DNA from: Zunongwangia atlantica 22II14-10F7 | GTDB taxonomy: Bacteria > Bacteroidota > Bacteroidia > Flavobacteriales > Flavobacteriaceae | NCBI RefSeq assembly: GCF_002094855.1 | Contig: NZ_ARYN01000001.1 | Location: 434,001-498,000 of the forward strand | Length of the DNA: 64,000 nucleotides | Direction of reading: 5' to 3' | The notes under the pieces: generated by a model | Seen by the model: the letters and a program-made list of their open reading frames with translations, nothing else | Databases searched by the model: none | Told to the model about the DNA's origin: nothing | Made by a program: the position numbers and the translations under genes | Shown: piece by piece, positions 35,534 through 44,033 of the stretch | Position numbering within the stretch: the stretch's first letter is position 1 | Layout of the letters: each line of letters begins with the position of its first letter

Positions 35534-35800
35534 ATGGCAAGTAAAAGATTATTGAAGAGAGATGTGAATAATGTATTTGGTGACATCATCGAAGCAGCAT
35601 ATATTCACCAGGAAGCGAATCCAGAAGAGGATAAAGCAAAAACAGAAGCCATAGTTGATGAAGCTATTGCAGATTTTGACGAGCTAATCGTAAAGATCAA
35701 TCAAAAGGATGTAGAGAATAAAGCTCAGCATTTTAAAGCAATAGAAAAAGAACTAGAAGCTAAAGCTGAAAAGCTTATTGAAAAAGTAAACGCTCTTTAA
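35534..35800 (+). CDS. small conserved helical protein, unknown function
   Basis: 88 residues, MASKRLLKRDVNNVFGDIIE, rich in Glu, Lys and Ala and predicted to be almost wholly helical, with a C-terminal coiled-coil stretch (FKAIEKELEAKAEKLIEKVN). There is no signal peptide or membrane segment. I know no function. Related small proteins appear in other flavobacteria. A weak -7-like box (TAAATTCG at 35508-35515) precedes it, and tRNA-Thr follows 15 bases after its stop, so the two may share a transcript. Confidence 0.75.
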   Translation: MASKRLLKRDVNNVFGDIIEAAYIHQEANPEEDKAKTEAIVDEAIADFDELIVKINQKDVENKAQHFKAIEKELEAKAEKLIEKVNAL

Positions 35801-35815
35801 TAAAAAAAGAGTAAT

Positions 35816-35889
35816 GCCGATGTAGCTCAGCTGGCTAGAGCAGCTGATTTGTAATCAGCAGGTCGTGGGTTCGAGTCCCTCCATCGGCT
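35816..35889 (+). tRNA. tRNA-Thr (TGT), identical second copy
   Basis: All 74 bases equal those of the gene at 16214-16287, including the anticodon TGT. It is followed at once by a bidirectional terminator. Flanking sequences of the two copies differ, so only the tRNA body is duplicated. Confidence 0.96.
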
Positions 35890-35894
35890 CAAAT

Positions 35895-35928
35895 AAAAAA
35901 CTCCTTAGATTTTTCTAAGGAGTTTTTT
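35895..35928. terminator. bidirectional terminator after tRNA-Thr
   Basis: AAAAAACTCCTTAG (35895-35908) pairs perfectly with CTAAGGAGTTTTTT (35915-35928). T-tracts on both strands suit the tRNA on the plus strand and mqo on the minus strand. Confidence 0.85.
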
Positions 35929-35930
35929 AT

Positions 35931-36012
35931 TTTATATACACTAGGAGTGTATCATTATAAATTTTAAGTCTAGAATCTAGTTTCTAAAATCTAAATTCTC
36001 ACATCTAATTAA
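35931..36012. other. short intergenic with a hairpin and TCTAA-rich low-complexity run
   Basis: ATACAC/GTGTAT forms a small hairpin near 35936-35953. It is followed by a run of degenerate tctag/tctaa/tctca steps up to the mqo stop. No gene is seen. Confidence 0.6.
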
Positions 36013-37521
36013 TTAATGCAACACATTTAGCTCTAATAATTTGGATGTTTTTTTCTGAATTTCTCTAAATTCCTCTTTATTTTCTTCTGAAATTTTCCGG
36101 TTCCAAAATGGGATCATTTCATCTAATTTGGCTTTTACCGTTTCTTCTTTTAGTTTCTCTGGAAAAGCAATTTTGAGGACATCGATCATAATATGTACTG
36201 CGGTTGAAGCTCCTGGCGAAGCGCCTAATAGCGCTGTGATTTTGCCATCTTTAGAATGAACAACATCTGTCCCAAATTCTAGCGTTCCACCTTGTTCTTC
36301 ATCTTTTTTAATGATCTGTACACGTTGGCCGGCAACTTTTAATTCCCATTCGTTCGATTTGGCATCCTTTACAAAAGTTCTAAGCTCATTCATTCGATCT
36401 TCATGATCCATTTTAATTTGCTCTAGCAAATATTTTGTAAGCGGAATGTTATGCCAGAAAACACCCCACATCGATGGGATATTGTCTAATTTTATCGATT
36501 TTGGTAGGTCTAGTAAAGAACCCTCTTTTAAAAATTTAGTGCTAAAACCTGCAAAAGGACCAAATAGTAATTGCTTTTTTCCATTAATGAAACGACTATC
36601 TAAATGCGGTGTAGACATTGGTGGTGCATCTGGACCAGCCTTACTGTAAACTTTTGCATGATGTTTTTCTATGACCTCCTGATTTTTACAAAATAGCCAT
36701 TGGCCACTTACTGGAAATCCACCATAACCTTCTTTTTCATCGATCTCTACTTTTTGGAGTAGGGGAAGAGCACCACCACCGGCACCAATAAAAACATGTT
36801 CACTATCGTAGTAGGTTTTGTAATCGGTTTTGTTGTATTTTACTTCTATTAACCAATCATCCTTTCCATCGGGATCGATGTCAAGAACTTCATGGTCTAA
36901 AAGAATGGGTACATTAAACTCCTCTTGCAGGATTTTAAAAAATTGCTCCGTTAGATTTCCAAAATTAACTCCCGTTCCCAATTCCATTCTTGTGCCCGCC
37001 ATAGGCTCACTCAGGTTTCTATCTTTTATAATTAGTGGAAACCACTTTTCTAGCTCTTCAGGTTTTTCAGAAAATTTCATTTCTTCGAACATGAAGCTTT
37101 TGCTCATTTCAGCATGTCTTTTTTTAAGGAAATCAACATTGTCCTGCCCGGTAACCCAACTATGATGCGGTAAAGAATGAATGAAGCTTTTAGGCTTTTT
37201 CAGCATATCTTTTTCTAGTAAATACGACCAAAACTGTTTGGATTGTTCGTATTGCTGAAAGATTTCTTTAGCTTTCGAAATATCGATACTGCCATTTTCT
37301 TGCTGCGGAGTATAATTTAGCTCGCAAAAAGCAGAATGTCCCGTACCCGAATTATTCCATGCTTCAGTACTTTCCTGGGCAACTTTTTTTAAACGTTCAA
37401 AAATAATAATATTGGCATCTGGATCTATAATCTTAGTCATAAGCGCTAAAGTTGCGCTCATAATTCCGCCGCCAACACAAATAAGATCGTACTTTTCTTT
37501 AGGGTTAGGTTTTGCAATCAT
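36013..37521 (-). CDS. mqo: malate:quinone oxidoreductase
   Basis: 502 residues from the ATG at 37521; a TTG six codons upstream is less likely. The FAD-binding motif YDLICVGGGIMSATLALMTK leads, followed by AQESTEAWNNSGTGHSAFCE, FGNLTEQFFKIL, GAGGGALPLLQK, FPVSGQWLFC and ALLGASPGASTAVHIMIDVL. It oxidises malate to oxaloacetate and passes electrons to quinone at the membrane, standing in for or alongside NAD-malate dehydrogenase in the TCA cycle. It stands alone. Confidence 0.96.
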   Translation of the reverse strand: MIAKPNPKEKYDLICVGGGIMSATLALMTKIIDPDANIIIFERLKKVAQESTEAWNNSGTGHSAFCELNYTPQQENGSIDISKAKEIFQQYEQSKQFWSYLLEKDMLKKPKSFIHSLPHHSWVTGQDNVDFLKKRHAEMSKSFMFEEMKFSEKPEELEKWFPLIIKDRNLSEPMAGTRMELGTGVNFGNLTEQFFKILQEEFNVPILLDHEVLDIDPDGKDDWLIEVKYNKTDYKTYYDSEHVFIGAGGGALPLLQKVEIDEKEGYGGFPVSGQWLFCKNQEVIEKHHAKVYSKAGPDAPPMSTPHLDSRFINGKKQLLFGPFAGFSTKFLKEGSLLDLPKSIKLDNIPSMWGVFWHNIPLTKYLLEQIKMDHEDRMNELRTFVKDAKSNEWELKVAGQRVQIIKKDEEQGGTLEFGTDVVHSKDGKITALLGASPGASTAVHIMIDVLKIAFPEKLKEETVKAKLDEMIPFWNRKISEENKEEFREIQKKTSKLLELNVLH

Positions 37522-37618
37522 ATAAGGCCTTTTTCTCAAAGTTAAAGAAAACGACCTGCAAGCTATACTAAGGTTCTCTTAAAGCTTAGTATTGATTTTG
37601 TTGTTATTAGAAATAAAA

Positions 37619-37640
37619 AAAGCCGCTAAAATGCGGCTTT
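37619..37640 (-). terminator. terminator of the DUF4369 lipoprotein gene
   Basis: AAAGCCGC (37619-37626), loop taaaat, GCGGCTTT (37633-37640). On the minus strand it is followed by TTTTTTATTT, 20 bases after the stop of the gene at 37661. Confidence 0.8.
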
Positions 37641-37660
37641 AATCTTTATAATTTCAGGAA

Positions 37661-38410
37661 TTAAGAATTTGCTTCCTCACTTTCAGCTTCAACTTTTTCC
37701 TCTAGTTTTTCTTCTTCGCGACGTTCTTTTAAGAACTCTTTAAGCTGCTTGCCGTACTTCGATTTTTGTACGTTTTTTTCTAATGAATCGTAAATCGTAT
37801 CAAGATACTTTATATTTGCATCAAACACTTCAGATAAAGCTAAATAAGGCGCTAATTCGATATCTTTATTGTTTAACGCAAAGTTTACGGTGTAAAGATA
37901 TTTTCTCTTTAAAAGACGCTCGTAACGATTATCCAGCTCGATAAGTTTTTCTGCGTCTTCTGTTTTTTGAGCTTCAAAATTTTCCTTTATAATTTCAAGA
38001 TTACTATCATTAAAACGGCTCATCATTTTACGATATTCCATCAATTTTTCCTGATTTTTAGAACCGGTGATTTTTGCATCAGTTTCAAATTTCTCTAAGG
38101 AAGTGTTGATAGTTACCTCTCCCTGATCTGCAAAGAAATCCAGGCGATCGTCAAATTCTGAATTATCAACTTTGTTTAAATACAAATACATCATTTGCGG
38201 GCTATCAATGTTGGCCTGCAATAAAAAATTAGAATCTCCATTAATCGTTAAAGAATCTACATTTACCAAAGAAGTATCTTCTATCATTTGAAGATAAAGC
38301 GTACCTTTTTTAAGTCCTTTAATGTTCCCCGAAACTTTTAAGTTGGTTTCTTTTTGTGAACAGGCAATTATAGAAAGAACTGTAAGTAAAAGTAAGCTAA
38401 TTTTTTTCAT
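37661..38410 (-). CDS. DUF4369 lipoprotein
   Basis: 249 residues with a lipoprotein signal (TVLSIIAC, Cys17). The next part LKVSGNIKGLKKGTLYLQMI followed by VNVDSLTINGDSNFLL is the DUF4369 beta-domain that usually precedes a thioredoxin fold in Bacteroidota disulfide-exchange lipoproteins. Here no thioredoxin CxxC domain follows; instead there is a helical region and an acidic tail EEEKLEEKVEAESEEANS. It is thus a stand-alone DUF4369 protein in the envelope, function unknown. Confidence 0.8.
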   Translation of the reverse strand: MKKISLLLLTVLSIIACSQKETNLKVSGNIKGLKKGTLYLQMIEDTSLVNVDSLTINGDSNFLLQANIDSPQMMYLYLNKVDNSEFDDRLDFFADQGEVTINTSLEKFETDAKITGSKNQEKLMEYRKMMSRFNDSNLEIIKENFEAQKTEDAEKLIELDNRYERLLKRKYLYTVNFALNNKDIELAPYLALSEVFDANIKYLDTIYDSLEKNVQKSKYGKQLKEFLKERREEEKLEEKVEAESEEANS

Positions 38411-38559
38411 TGTATTGTATTAGTTTTTCAGCAGCGCAAATATCTTATATTTTTCCATTTTTTTAACCAAAATTGAATAATTAAAATTAGGAATTCTTTA
38501 GATTTTAATATTTGATATAGCTAAGGTTTATTTTTTCTGAATTTTGTTCTTTTAATTTT

Positions 38560-39825
38560 CTACCCTCCTGCAGCCAATTGCATTAGGATGGTACATAAAA
38601 TTGCTCCGTAAGTTCCCACAACATATCCAAATACCGCCAGCAATACGCCAACGGTTGCTAGCGATGGATGAAATGCTGCTGCCACAACAGGTGCAGATGC
38701 CGCTCCACCAACATTGGCCTGGCTTCCTACTGCAAGGAAAAAATAAGGCGCTTTTATCAATTTCGCGGTTACCAGTAAAATAATTACGTGAATCGCCATC
38801 CAAACGAGCCCTATTGCAATTAATCCAGGATTATCGAAAACGGCACCAAGATCCATTTTCATCCCAATTGTAGCTACCAGTACATAAATAAAAATACTTC
38901 CTACTTTACTGGCTCCAGCACCTTCATATTGTTTGAATTTAGTGAACGAAAGAATAATCCCAATAGCCGTAGCAATAGTGATCATCCAGAAAAATTCAGA
39001 AGAAAAAGAGGCCAACGAACTTTTCTTATCCTGAAAAACATCGAAAGTGCTAACCAGGAAACTTGAAATTTCATCGGCACCAAAATGTGCGATTCCTACT
39101 GCACCAAATGCTAAAGCAAGAATAATAATAAAATCGGGTAAGCTAGGGATACGTTTTACACTTTCTGTATATGCTGAAACTTTATTTTTTAATTCGGTTA
39201 TGGCCGAGTTATCTGCCTGAAGCCATCTATCAATGCGGTCACTTTTACCCACACCTAATAAAACGATCGCCATCCAAAGGTTAGCTACTACAATATCTAC
39301 TAATACCATCCCTCCATATTTTTCAGGATTATATTGATAGATCTCTAACATTGCTGCTTGGTTAGCACCACCACCAATCCAACTACCGGCAAGTGTAGAT
39401 AAACCACGCCAGGTAGCATCGAATCCTGCGCCGCCAACAGTATCTGGAGATACGATAGAAATCAATAAAATGGCAATTGGTCCACCAATAATAATTCCTA
39501 ACGTTGCGGCAAAGAACATGATAAGGGCTTTTGGCCCCAGGTTGAAAATCGCCTTTAGATCGATACTTAATGTCATTAAAACCAATGAAGCAGGTAACAA
39601 ATATCGGCTGGCTACAAAATAGAGATTAGAGACAGATGAATCTATAAATCCGGCAGAATTTAAAATCGCGGGGATTAGATAGCACATCAATACACCGGGA
39701 ACGATTTTATAGAATTTGGCCCAAAAGCCAGTTTTGATCGACGAGGTATAAAAAACAAAACCAAGCGAGATCATTAGCAATCCTAAAACAACTGCATCGT
39801 TAGTGAAAACCGGCATATCTTTCAT
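38560..39825 (-). CDS. DUF819 family membrane protein
   Basis: 421 residues from the ATG at 39825 (an upstream TTG and a downstream ATG at 39816 are alternatives). About ten membrane segments are visible, with the conserved GLSTLAGSWIGGGANQAAML and VASRYLLPASLVLMTLSIDL regions and the C-terminal VGSQANVGGAASAPVVAAAF motif of DUF819 (YjcL-like) proteins. The doubled Gly/Ala/Asn motifs in the two halves recall transporters with inverted repeats, and a transport role is inferred but unproven. It follows the HAD gene on the same strand after 69 bases. Confidence 0.85.
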   Translation of the reverse strand: MKDMPVFTNDAVVLGLLMISLGFVFYTSSIKTGFWAKFYKIVPGVLMCYLIPAILNSAGFIDSSVSNLYFVASRYLLPASLVLMTLSIDLKAIFNLGPKALIMFFAATLGIIIGGPIAILLISIVSPDTVGGAGFDATWRGLSTLAGSWIGGGANQAAMLEIYQYNPEKYGGMVLVDIVVANLWMAIVLLGVGKSDRIDRWLQADNSAITELKNKVSAYTESVKRIPSLPDFIIILALAFGAVGIAHFGADEISSFLVSTFDVFQDKKSSLASFSSEFFWMITIATAIGIILSFTKFKQYEGAGASKVGSIFIYVLVATIGMKMDLGAVFDNPGLIAIGLVWMAIHVIILLVTAKLIKAPYFFLAVGSQANVGGAASAPVVAAAFHPSLATVGVLLAVFGYVVGTYGAILCTILMQLAAGG

Positions 39826-39894
39826 GAAAATAAGATTTGCAGGCAAAATACAAATTATATTCTACCTGCCTAATTTTAGATTAATCGAGATTTA

Positions 39895-40707
39895 TTAAGA
39901 AAATAACTCCTGAAGACATTGTGCAACACCATCTTCTTTACCATGACCGGTAATTTTTGTAGCTACATCTTTTACTTCCTGGCGAGCATTAGAAACCGCA
40001 ACGCCCATACCTACACCGCCAACCATTGCTACATCATTATAATTGTCACCAAATGCGATGGTATCTTCAGTAGAAATTTTAAAGTGGTTTTCTAGTAAAT
40101 ATTCGATGGCAGAGAATTTAGAGATCTTTTTATTGGCGATCTCCAGATAATTTTTGTTGGAACGATAAAAGTGCAAATCTTCGCTGTAGTTTTTAGATAA
40201 AAACTGGCTTATTTTATCGATTTTCTCCTCGTCGCCCATCGCCATGATCTTATGCGGACCTTTATTTTCTGAAGTCCATTTTTTGATCACTTCAGCATTA
40301 GGTTTTATTTGTGGTGCTACTTTAGTGTTGTTTTCTTCGCGTTCTGCCCAAAAATCGGTTTGCGGAACGTACCACTCGTCATGATGATATAAACTCAAAT
40401 GAACATTTAAATCATTTTCAGTATTAAAATCATGGATGCTTTTTAGCGTGTCTAGTGGAATTACCACCGAGCTAATTGCTTTGTCGTTTACCAATACCAA
40501 TCCGCCATTATAAGCGATTATGGGTAATTCTCTAATATCAAGTTCCTCCTGTAAATGGAGCATTGCCTCTGGCATTCTAGCTGAAATTAGAACTACAGGA
40601 ACCTGTTCTTTTACTTCTTTTATGGTTTTTATAGTGAGTGGGGAAAGTTCTCTTTCTTTATTTAAAAGTGTACCGTCGATGTCTGAAAAGACAATTTTAT
40701 AGTTCAT
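39895..40707 (-). CDS. Cof-type HAD-IIB phosphatase
   Basis: 270 residues: FSDIDGTLL with Asp9 and Asp11 (motif I), VVLISARMPEAM (motif II Ser), a Lys in the cap/core region and FGDNYNDVAMVGGVGMGVAV (motif IV). The Cof family dephosphorylates sugar phosphates, nucleotides or PLP; the substrate is not readable. Its ATG overlaps the stop of the ribbon-helix-helix gene by one base (TAATG), making it the last member of a five-gene minus-strand operon that begins with an SPFH protein. Confidence 0.92.
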   Translation of the reverse strand: MNYKIVFSDIDGTLLNKERELSPLTIKTIKEVKEQVPVVLISARMPEAMLHLQEELDIRELPIIAYNGGLVLVNDKAISSVVIPLDTLKSIHDFNTENDLNVHLSLYHHDEWYVPQTDFWAEREENNTKVAPQIKPNAEVIKKWTSENKGPHKIMAMGDEEKIDKISQFLSKNYSEDLHFYRSNKNYLEIANKKISKFSAIEYLLENHFKISTEDTIAFGDNYNDVAMVGGVGMGVAVSNARQEVKDVATKITGHGKEDGVAQCLQELFS

Positions 40708-40877
40708 TAGTTTTCTTTGTTTTTATTTTTAGGATGTCTGTTCGCTTCTTTTAAACATTTGCTTAGCATCCACTCGATCTGCCCATTGGTACTTCGAAAT
40801 TCATCTGAAGCCCATTTTTCAACAGCTTTTAGCATGTCTTCATCTACCCGTAATGCAAATGCCTTTTTCTTACCCAT
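40707..40877 (-). CDS. Arc-type ribbon-helix-helix DNA-binding protein
   Basis: 56 residues from the ATG at 40877: MGKKKAFALRVDEDMLKAVE, then KWASDEFRSTNGQIEWMLSK and a basic tail KCLKEANRHPKNKNKEN. The strand KAFALRVDED and the two helices that follow (MLKAVEKWASDEF, NGQIEWMLSKCLKEA) are the ribbon-helix-helix pattern of Arc/MetJ repressors, which bind DNA as dimers through the strand. Related short proteins in Bacteroidota are sometimes named toxin-antitoxin proteins, but no toxin is recognisable here. The start lies 3 bases after the hydrolase stop and the stop overlaps the HAD start. It may autoregulate the operon. Confidence 0.88.
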   Translation of the reverse strand: MGKKKAFALRVDEDMLKAVEKWASDEFRSTNGQIEWMLSKCLKEANRHPKNKNKEN

Positions 40878-40880
40878 ATT

Positions 40881-41783
40881 CTATAATTCCTGAATAAATT
40901 TTGTTAGCGCAGGAATCAATTTTGGATGCAAAACTAATTCTTCATCTTCATTTTTCCTGGTTTCGCCTTCAGATTTTAAAATATGGTTCATGTTTTCCAA
41001 AAGTAATAATTCGGCATCACTTACCACACTTTTTAAGTCTTCAGCATCTTTAGCATTTACCTGTACATCTTTTGTTCCGTTTACAATTAAGATGGGAATA
41101 TCTAGTTTCTTAAGTTCTTCTTTTGGCTCATATTTATCCCATGATTTTAAAAATTGCTGAACCGAGGGTCTAAAAATGGCCATAAGAAAAGGATTAACTT
41201 TTTCGATCGTGTCTTTTTCCTGAAGTTCCTGAAAGTGAACTCTGGTAGTATCGCCAAATGCCTGGGATTGATTGCTTACCTGTTCAATGATTTTAATGCT
41301 CATTTTTTCCGAAGGTCCCGCAAGAGAAACAAATCCGGAAGCACCTTCTTGTGCTGTGATCATTCCTACCAAAGAACCCTGGCTATGCCCAATCACTACT
41401 ATCTTTTTATATTTCAGGGAGTCTTTTAGATAATGTAGCCCGGTAATGGCATCCTCAATAAAATCATCAAAAGAAAGGTCAGATTCAGTTAATTTTAGTT
41501 CTTGTAATCTAAATATTCTTTTGTCGTACCTAAAGCTTGCAATATTATTTTCAGCTAAACCATGCGCCAGCATTTCCAGACTATGATTAGGTAACATAGG
41601 ATTGCTTCCATCCCGATCGGTTGGGCCAGAACCCGCAATAATTAGCGCAGCGGTTTCGGTTTCTTCGGAAGGAAGGCATAGCGTGCCGAGAACATACTTA
41701 TTAACTTCTATTTCTTTTTCCTGAAATTGAGCGAAGCAAAAATTAATGCTGAAAATCGATAATATGAATAGTAATTTTTTCAT
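40881..41783 (-). CDS. exported alpha/beta hydrolase (serine aminopeptidase S33-like)
   Basis: 300 residues with a signal peptide (MKKLLFILSIFSINFCFAQ). The fold shows an oxyanion-type loop IIAGSGPTDRDGSNPML, the nucleophile elbow VIGHSQGSLVG with Ser134, the acid region LIVNGTKDVQVNAKDAEDL and His in ENMNHILKSEG. Homologues include exported esterases and peptidases with small lid domains. The substrate is unknown. Its start overlaps the stop of the PH-like gene by 4 bases (ATGA). Export is odd within an operon otherwise made of membrane and cytosolic proteins. Confidence 0.9.
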   Translation of the reverse strand: MKKLLFILSIFSINFCFAQFQEKEIEVNKYVLGTLCLPSEETETAALIIAGSGPTDRDGSNPMLPNHSLEMLAHGLAENNIASFRYDKRIFRLQELKLTESDLSFDDFIEDAITGLHYLKDSLKYKKIVVIGHSQGSLVGMITAQEGASGFVSLAGPSEKMSIKIIEQVSNQSQAFGDTTRVHFQELQEKDTIEKVNPFLMAIFRPSVQQFLKSWDKYEPKEELKKLDIPILIVNGTKDVQVNAKDAEDLKSVVSDAELLLLENMNHILKSEGETRKNEDEELVLHPKLIPALTKFIQEL

Positions 41784-42262
41784 TCTTCTGAATTTTTAAA
41801 ATATCGATTAATTACACGATCTGCGTTTTGGGTTTGTTGTGTGCCAATTAAAAAGAATTTGCCTTCTTTCGTTTTTAACTGAATTCCTTTATCGCCTTTT
41901 ACATTATAAGCTTTATGTTTTCTGAAAATCCGAATTCCCCAACCTCCAAATTCACTAATCGGACGGTATTTCCTGGTATGAGCATTTTCTAATTCATTCC
42001 AGCGAAAGGATTTCTTTGTAAAACGAAACGGACTAAACCAAACCTTCACCCCAGATTTATCGATTTTGGTATGCATTTTTACCATAAAGATCCCTATACA
42101 AATAAAAAGACCAAGGGCCGCTCCTAGTAATTTACTTATCGATAGATTTTCTGAAAATCCTTGAAAAAGATCTAGATTTAAAAGAATCCAAATTCCTGAG
42201 ATTGTGCAAATTACAATAAGCCACCATTGATTGAATCGTTGCTCTTCTTTAAATACTCGCAT
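41780..42262 (-). CDS. PH-like membrane protein (DUF6141-type)
   Basis: 160 residues: two N-terminal membrane helices (WLIVICTISGIWILLNLD at about 14-31 and LLGAALGLFICIGIFMVKM at about 45-63) followed by a beta-rich domain TKIDKSGVKVWFSPFRFTKK with WGIRIFRKHKAYNVKGDKGI and a C-terminal helix NADRVINRYF. This is the usual plan of bacterial PH-like membrane proteins. It is tightly coupled to the SPFH gene (2-base gap) and to the hydrolase (4-base overlap), which points to a shared membrane function. Confidence 0.75.
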   Translation of the reverse strand: MRVFKEEQRFNQWWLIVICTISGIWILLNLDLFQGFSENLSISKLLGAALGLFICIGIFMVKMHTKIDKSGVKVWFSPFRFTKKSFRWNELENAHTRKYRPISEFGGWGIRIFRKHKAYNVKGDKGIQLKTKEGKFFLIGTQQTQNADRVINRYFKNSEE

Positions 42263-42264
42263 AA

Positions 42265-43125
42265 TTAGTGATTCAGCGTTCCTGCATTTACCACAGGCGA
42301 TGCATCTTTATCTCCACATAAAATTACCATTAGGTTACTAACCATTGCAGCACGGCGTTCTTCATCTAAATGCACGATCTCTTTTTTGCCTAATTCATCC
42401 AAAGCCATTTCAACCATACTTACCGCACCTTCTACGATTTTATGCCTGGCGGCAACAATTGCAGTAGCCTGTTGTCTTTTAAGCATCGCACTGGCAATTT
42501 CGTTGGCGTAGGCTAAATAACCAATCCTAGCTTCCAATACTTCGATCCCGGCAATTTCAAGGCGTTCTTCCAACTCTTTTTCTAAAGCATCACTTACTTC
42601 GTTCATACTGCTTCGCAGTGTGATATCTTCATCTAAACCTTCATCTGCAAAATTATCATAAGGATACATACTCGCCAGTTTTCTAACCGCAGCATCTGTT
42701 TGTACGATGACGAAATTTTCAAAATTATCAACATCAAAAGAAGCTTTGTAGGTATCGCGAACACGCCAAACTAAAATGGTACTTATCATCACAGGATTCC
42801 CTAATTTGTCATTCACTTTTAAGCGTTCACTATCAAAGTTTCTGGCACGAAGCGATATTTTCTTTTTGGTGTAAAAAGGGTTTGTCCAAAAAAGACCATT
42901 TTTCTTAACGGTTCCGCGATAATCTCCAAATAATAGAAGTACTCGGGATTCATTAGGATTAACCAGTAAAAAACCGGGCGCTAGAAAAAGAGCAATAAGA
43001 ATACCTAAAATGAACCAGGCCATTTTAAATGCGATTAACCCGAAAATACTTCCGAAGAATAGAACAATGAAGACAAATAACATAAAATAGCCATTCGATG
43101 GCGATGAAGATTTTTCCTGTGTCAT
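42265..43125 (-). CDS. SPFH/Band 7 (stomatin-prohibitin) membrane protein
   Basis: 286 residues. Two close hydrophobic stretches (about 13-50) form a membrane hairpin, followed by the SPFH domain (VNPNESRVLLLFGDYRGTVK, WTNPFYTKKKISLRARNFDS, VMISTILVWRVRDTYKASFD) and a helical region ending in LDEERRAAMVSNLMVILCGD. SPFH proteins form rings or microdomains and often partner with proteases or scaffold enzymes. It is the first gene of an operon with the PH-like protein, an exported hydrolase, a ribbon-helix-helix protein and a HAD phosphatase. Confidence 0.9.
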   Translation of the reverse strand: MTQEKSSSPSNGYFMLFVFIVLFFGSIFGLIAFKMAWFILGILIALFLAPGFLLVNPNESRVLLLFGDYRGTVKKNGLFWTNPFYTKKKISLRARNFDSERLKVNDKLGNPVMISTILVWRVRDTYKASFDVDNFENFVIVQTDAAVRKLASMYPYDNFADEGLDEDITLRSSMNEVSDALEKELEERLEIAGIEVLEARIGYLAYANEIASAMLKRQQATAIVAARHKIVEGAVSMVEMALDELGKKEIVHLDEERRAAMVSNLMVILCGDKDASPVVNAGTLNH

Positions 43126-43224
43126 GATATAGTAGTTTTAATTGATATTAAATTGATATCATAAATATATTGAATTTAAAATTAACAGAATCGAGGTTTA
43201 ACATTTAAATTACTTAAGCTTGGT

Positions 43225-43232
43225 TATATTTG
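43225..43232 (+). promoter_or_regulatory. candidate -7 box TATATTTG before the S1/P1 nuclease gene
   Basis: TATATTTG is an exact TAnnTTTG match 18 bases before the ATG at 43251. The -33 region has TTTAA rather than TTTG, so this is a fair but not certain promoter. Confidence 0.45.
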
Positions 43233-43250
43233 CGCTAAAATTTATCTGGA

Positions 43251-44033
43251 ATGAAGAAATTATTGATCGCACTTGTAGCCGTATTTATTAGTCAGTTTTC
43301 ATTTGCAAATGATGCAGATTGGGGTAAAACAGGACACAGAACTACTGGCGAAATTGCGCAGGTACATCTGTCTAGAAAAGCACAAAAAGCTATCGATAAA
43401 TTATTAGATGGGCATAGTTTGGCATTTGTAGCCAATCATGGAGACGATATTAAAAGTGATCCTGCTTATAGAAAATACAGCCCCTGGCATTATGTAAATA
43501 TAGATCCAGAAGAAGAAGCTTACGATCCAGCCAAGGCCAGTGAAGATGGTGATGTTGTGTTGGGAATTAGAAAATGTGTTGAGGTTTTAAAGGATAAAAA
43601 TTCAAGTAGAGAGGATAAACAATTTCATCTAAAAATGCTGGTTCATTTTGTGGGAGATCTTCATCAACCTTTTCATGTTGGTCATGCAGCCGACCTTGGT
43701 GGAAATAGAGTAGATGTAAAATGGTTTGGGAAAAAGACCAATATCCACAGTGTTTGGGATAGCAAAATGATCGATTCTTACCAGATGAGTTATACTGAAC
43801 TTGCAGAGAATAGAGATGAATTAAGTAAATATCAGGTAAAGGCTGTTCAGGAAGGCGATTTGTTAGACTGGGTGGATGAAAGTAGACATCTGGCTGAAAA
43901 GTTATATAAGTCGGTTGAAGAAGACAATGATCTTGGTTACAAATACATGTACGAGTGGTTTCCTACGGTAAGACAGCAGTTGCAAAGAGGAGGTATTCGT
44001 TTAGCGAAAGTGCTTAATGATATTTATAACTAG
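43251..44033 (+). CDS. exported S1/P1-type nuclease
   Basis: 260 residues with a signal peptide (MKKLLIALVAVFISQFSFA). Zinc-site residues of the S1/P1 family are visible: Trp24 and His29 (ADWGKTGHRTTGEIA), SPWHYVNID, then HFVGDLHQPFHVGHAADLGG and NIHSVWDSKMI. In the family the mature N-terminal Trp binds zinc, so cleavage just before Trp24, perhaps after further trimming of NDAD, is expected. It degrades single-stranded DNA and RNA or 3'-nucleotides outside the cytoplasm, a phosphate and nucleoside scavenging role. Its 3' end overlaps the AlkB gene by four bases. Confidence 0.93.
   Translation: MKKLLIALVAVFISQFSFANDADWGKTGHRTTGEIAQVHLSRKAQKAIDKLLDGHSLAFVANHGDDIKSDPAYRKYSPWHYVNIDPEEEAYDPAKASEDGDVVLGIRKCVEVLKDKNSSREDKQFHLKMLVHFVGDLHQPFHVGHAADLGGNRVDVKWFGKKTNIHSVWDSKMIDSYQMSYTELAENRDELSKYQVKAVQEGDLLDWVDESRHLAEKLYKSVEEDNDLGYKYMYEWFPTVRQQLQRGGIRLAKVLNDIYN

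Noticed and set aside
40707-40877. Toxin-antitoxin pair around the ribbon-helix-helix gene
   Set aside because: The neighbours are a large exported hydrolase and a HAD phosphatase, neither of which looks like a known toxin; a regulator of the operon is simpler.
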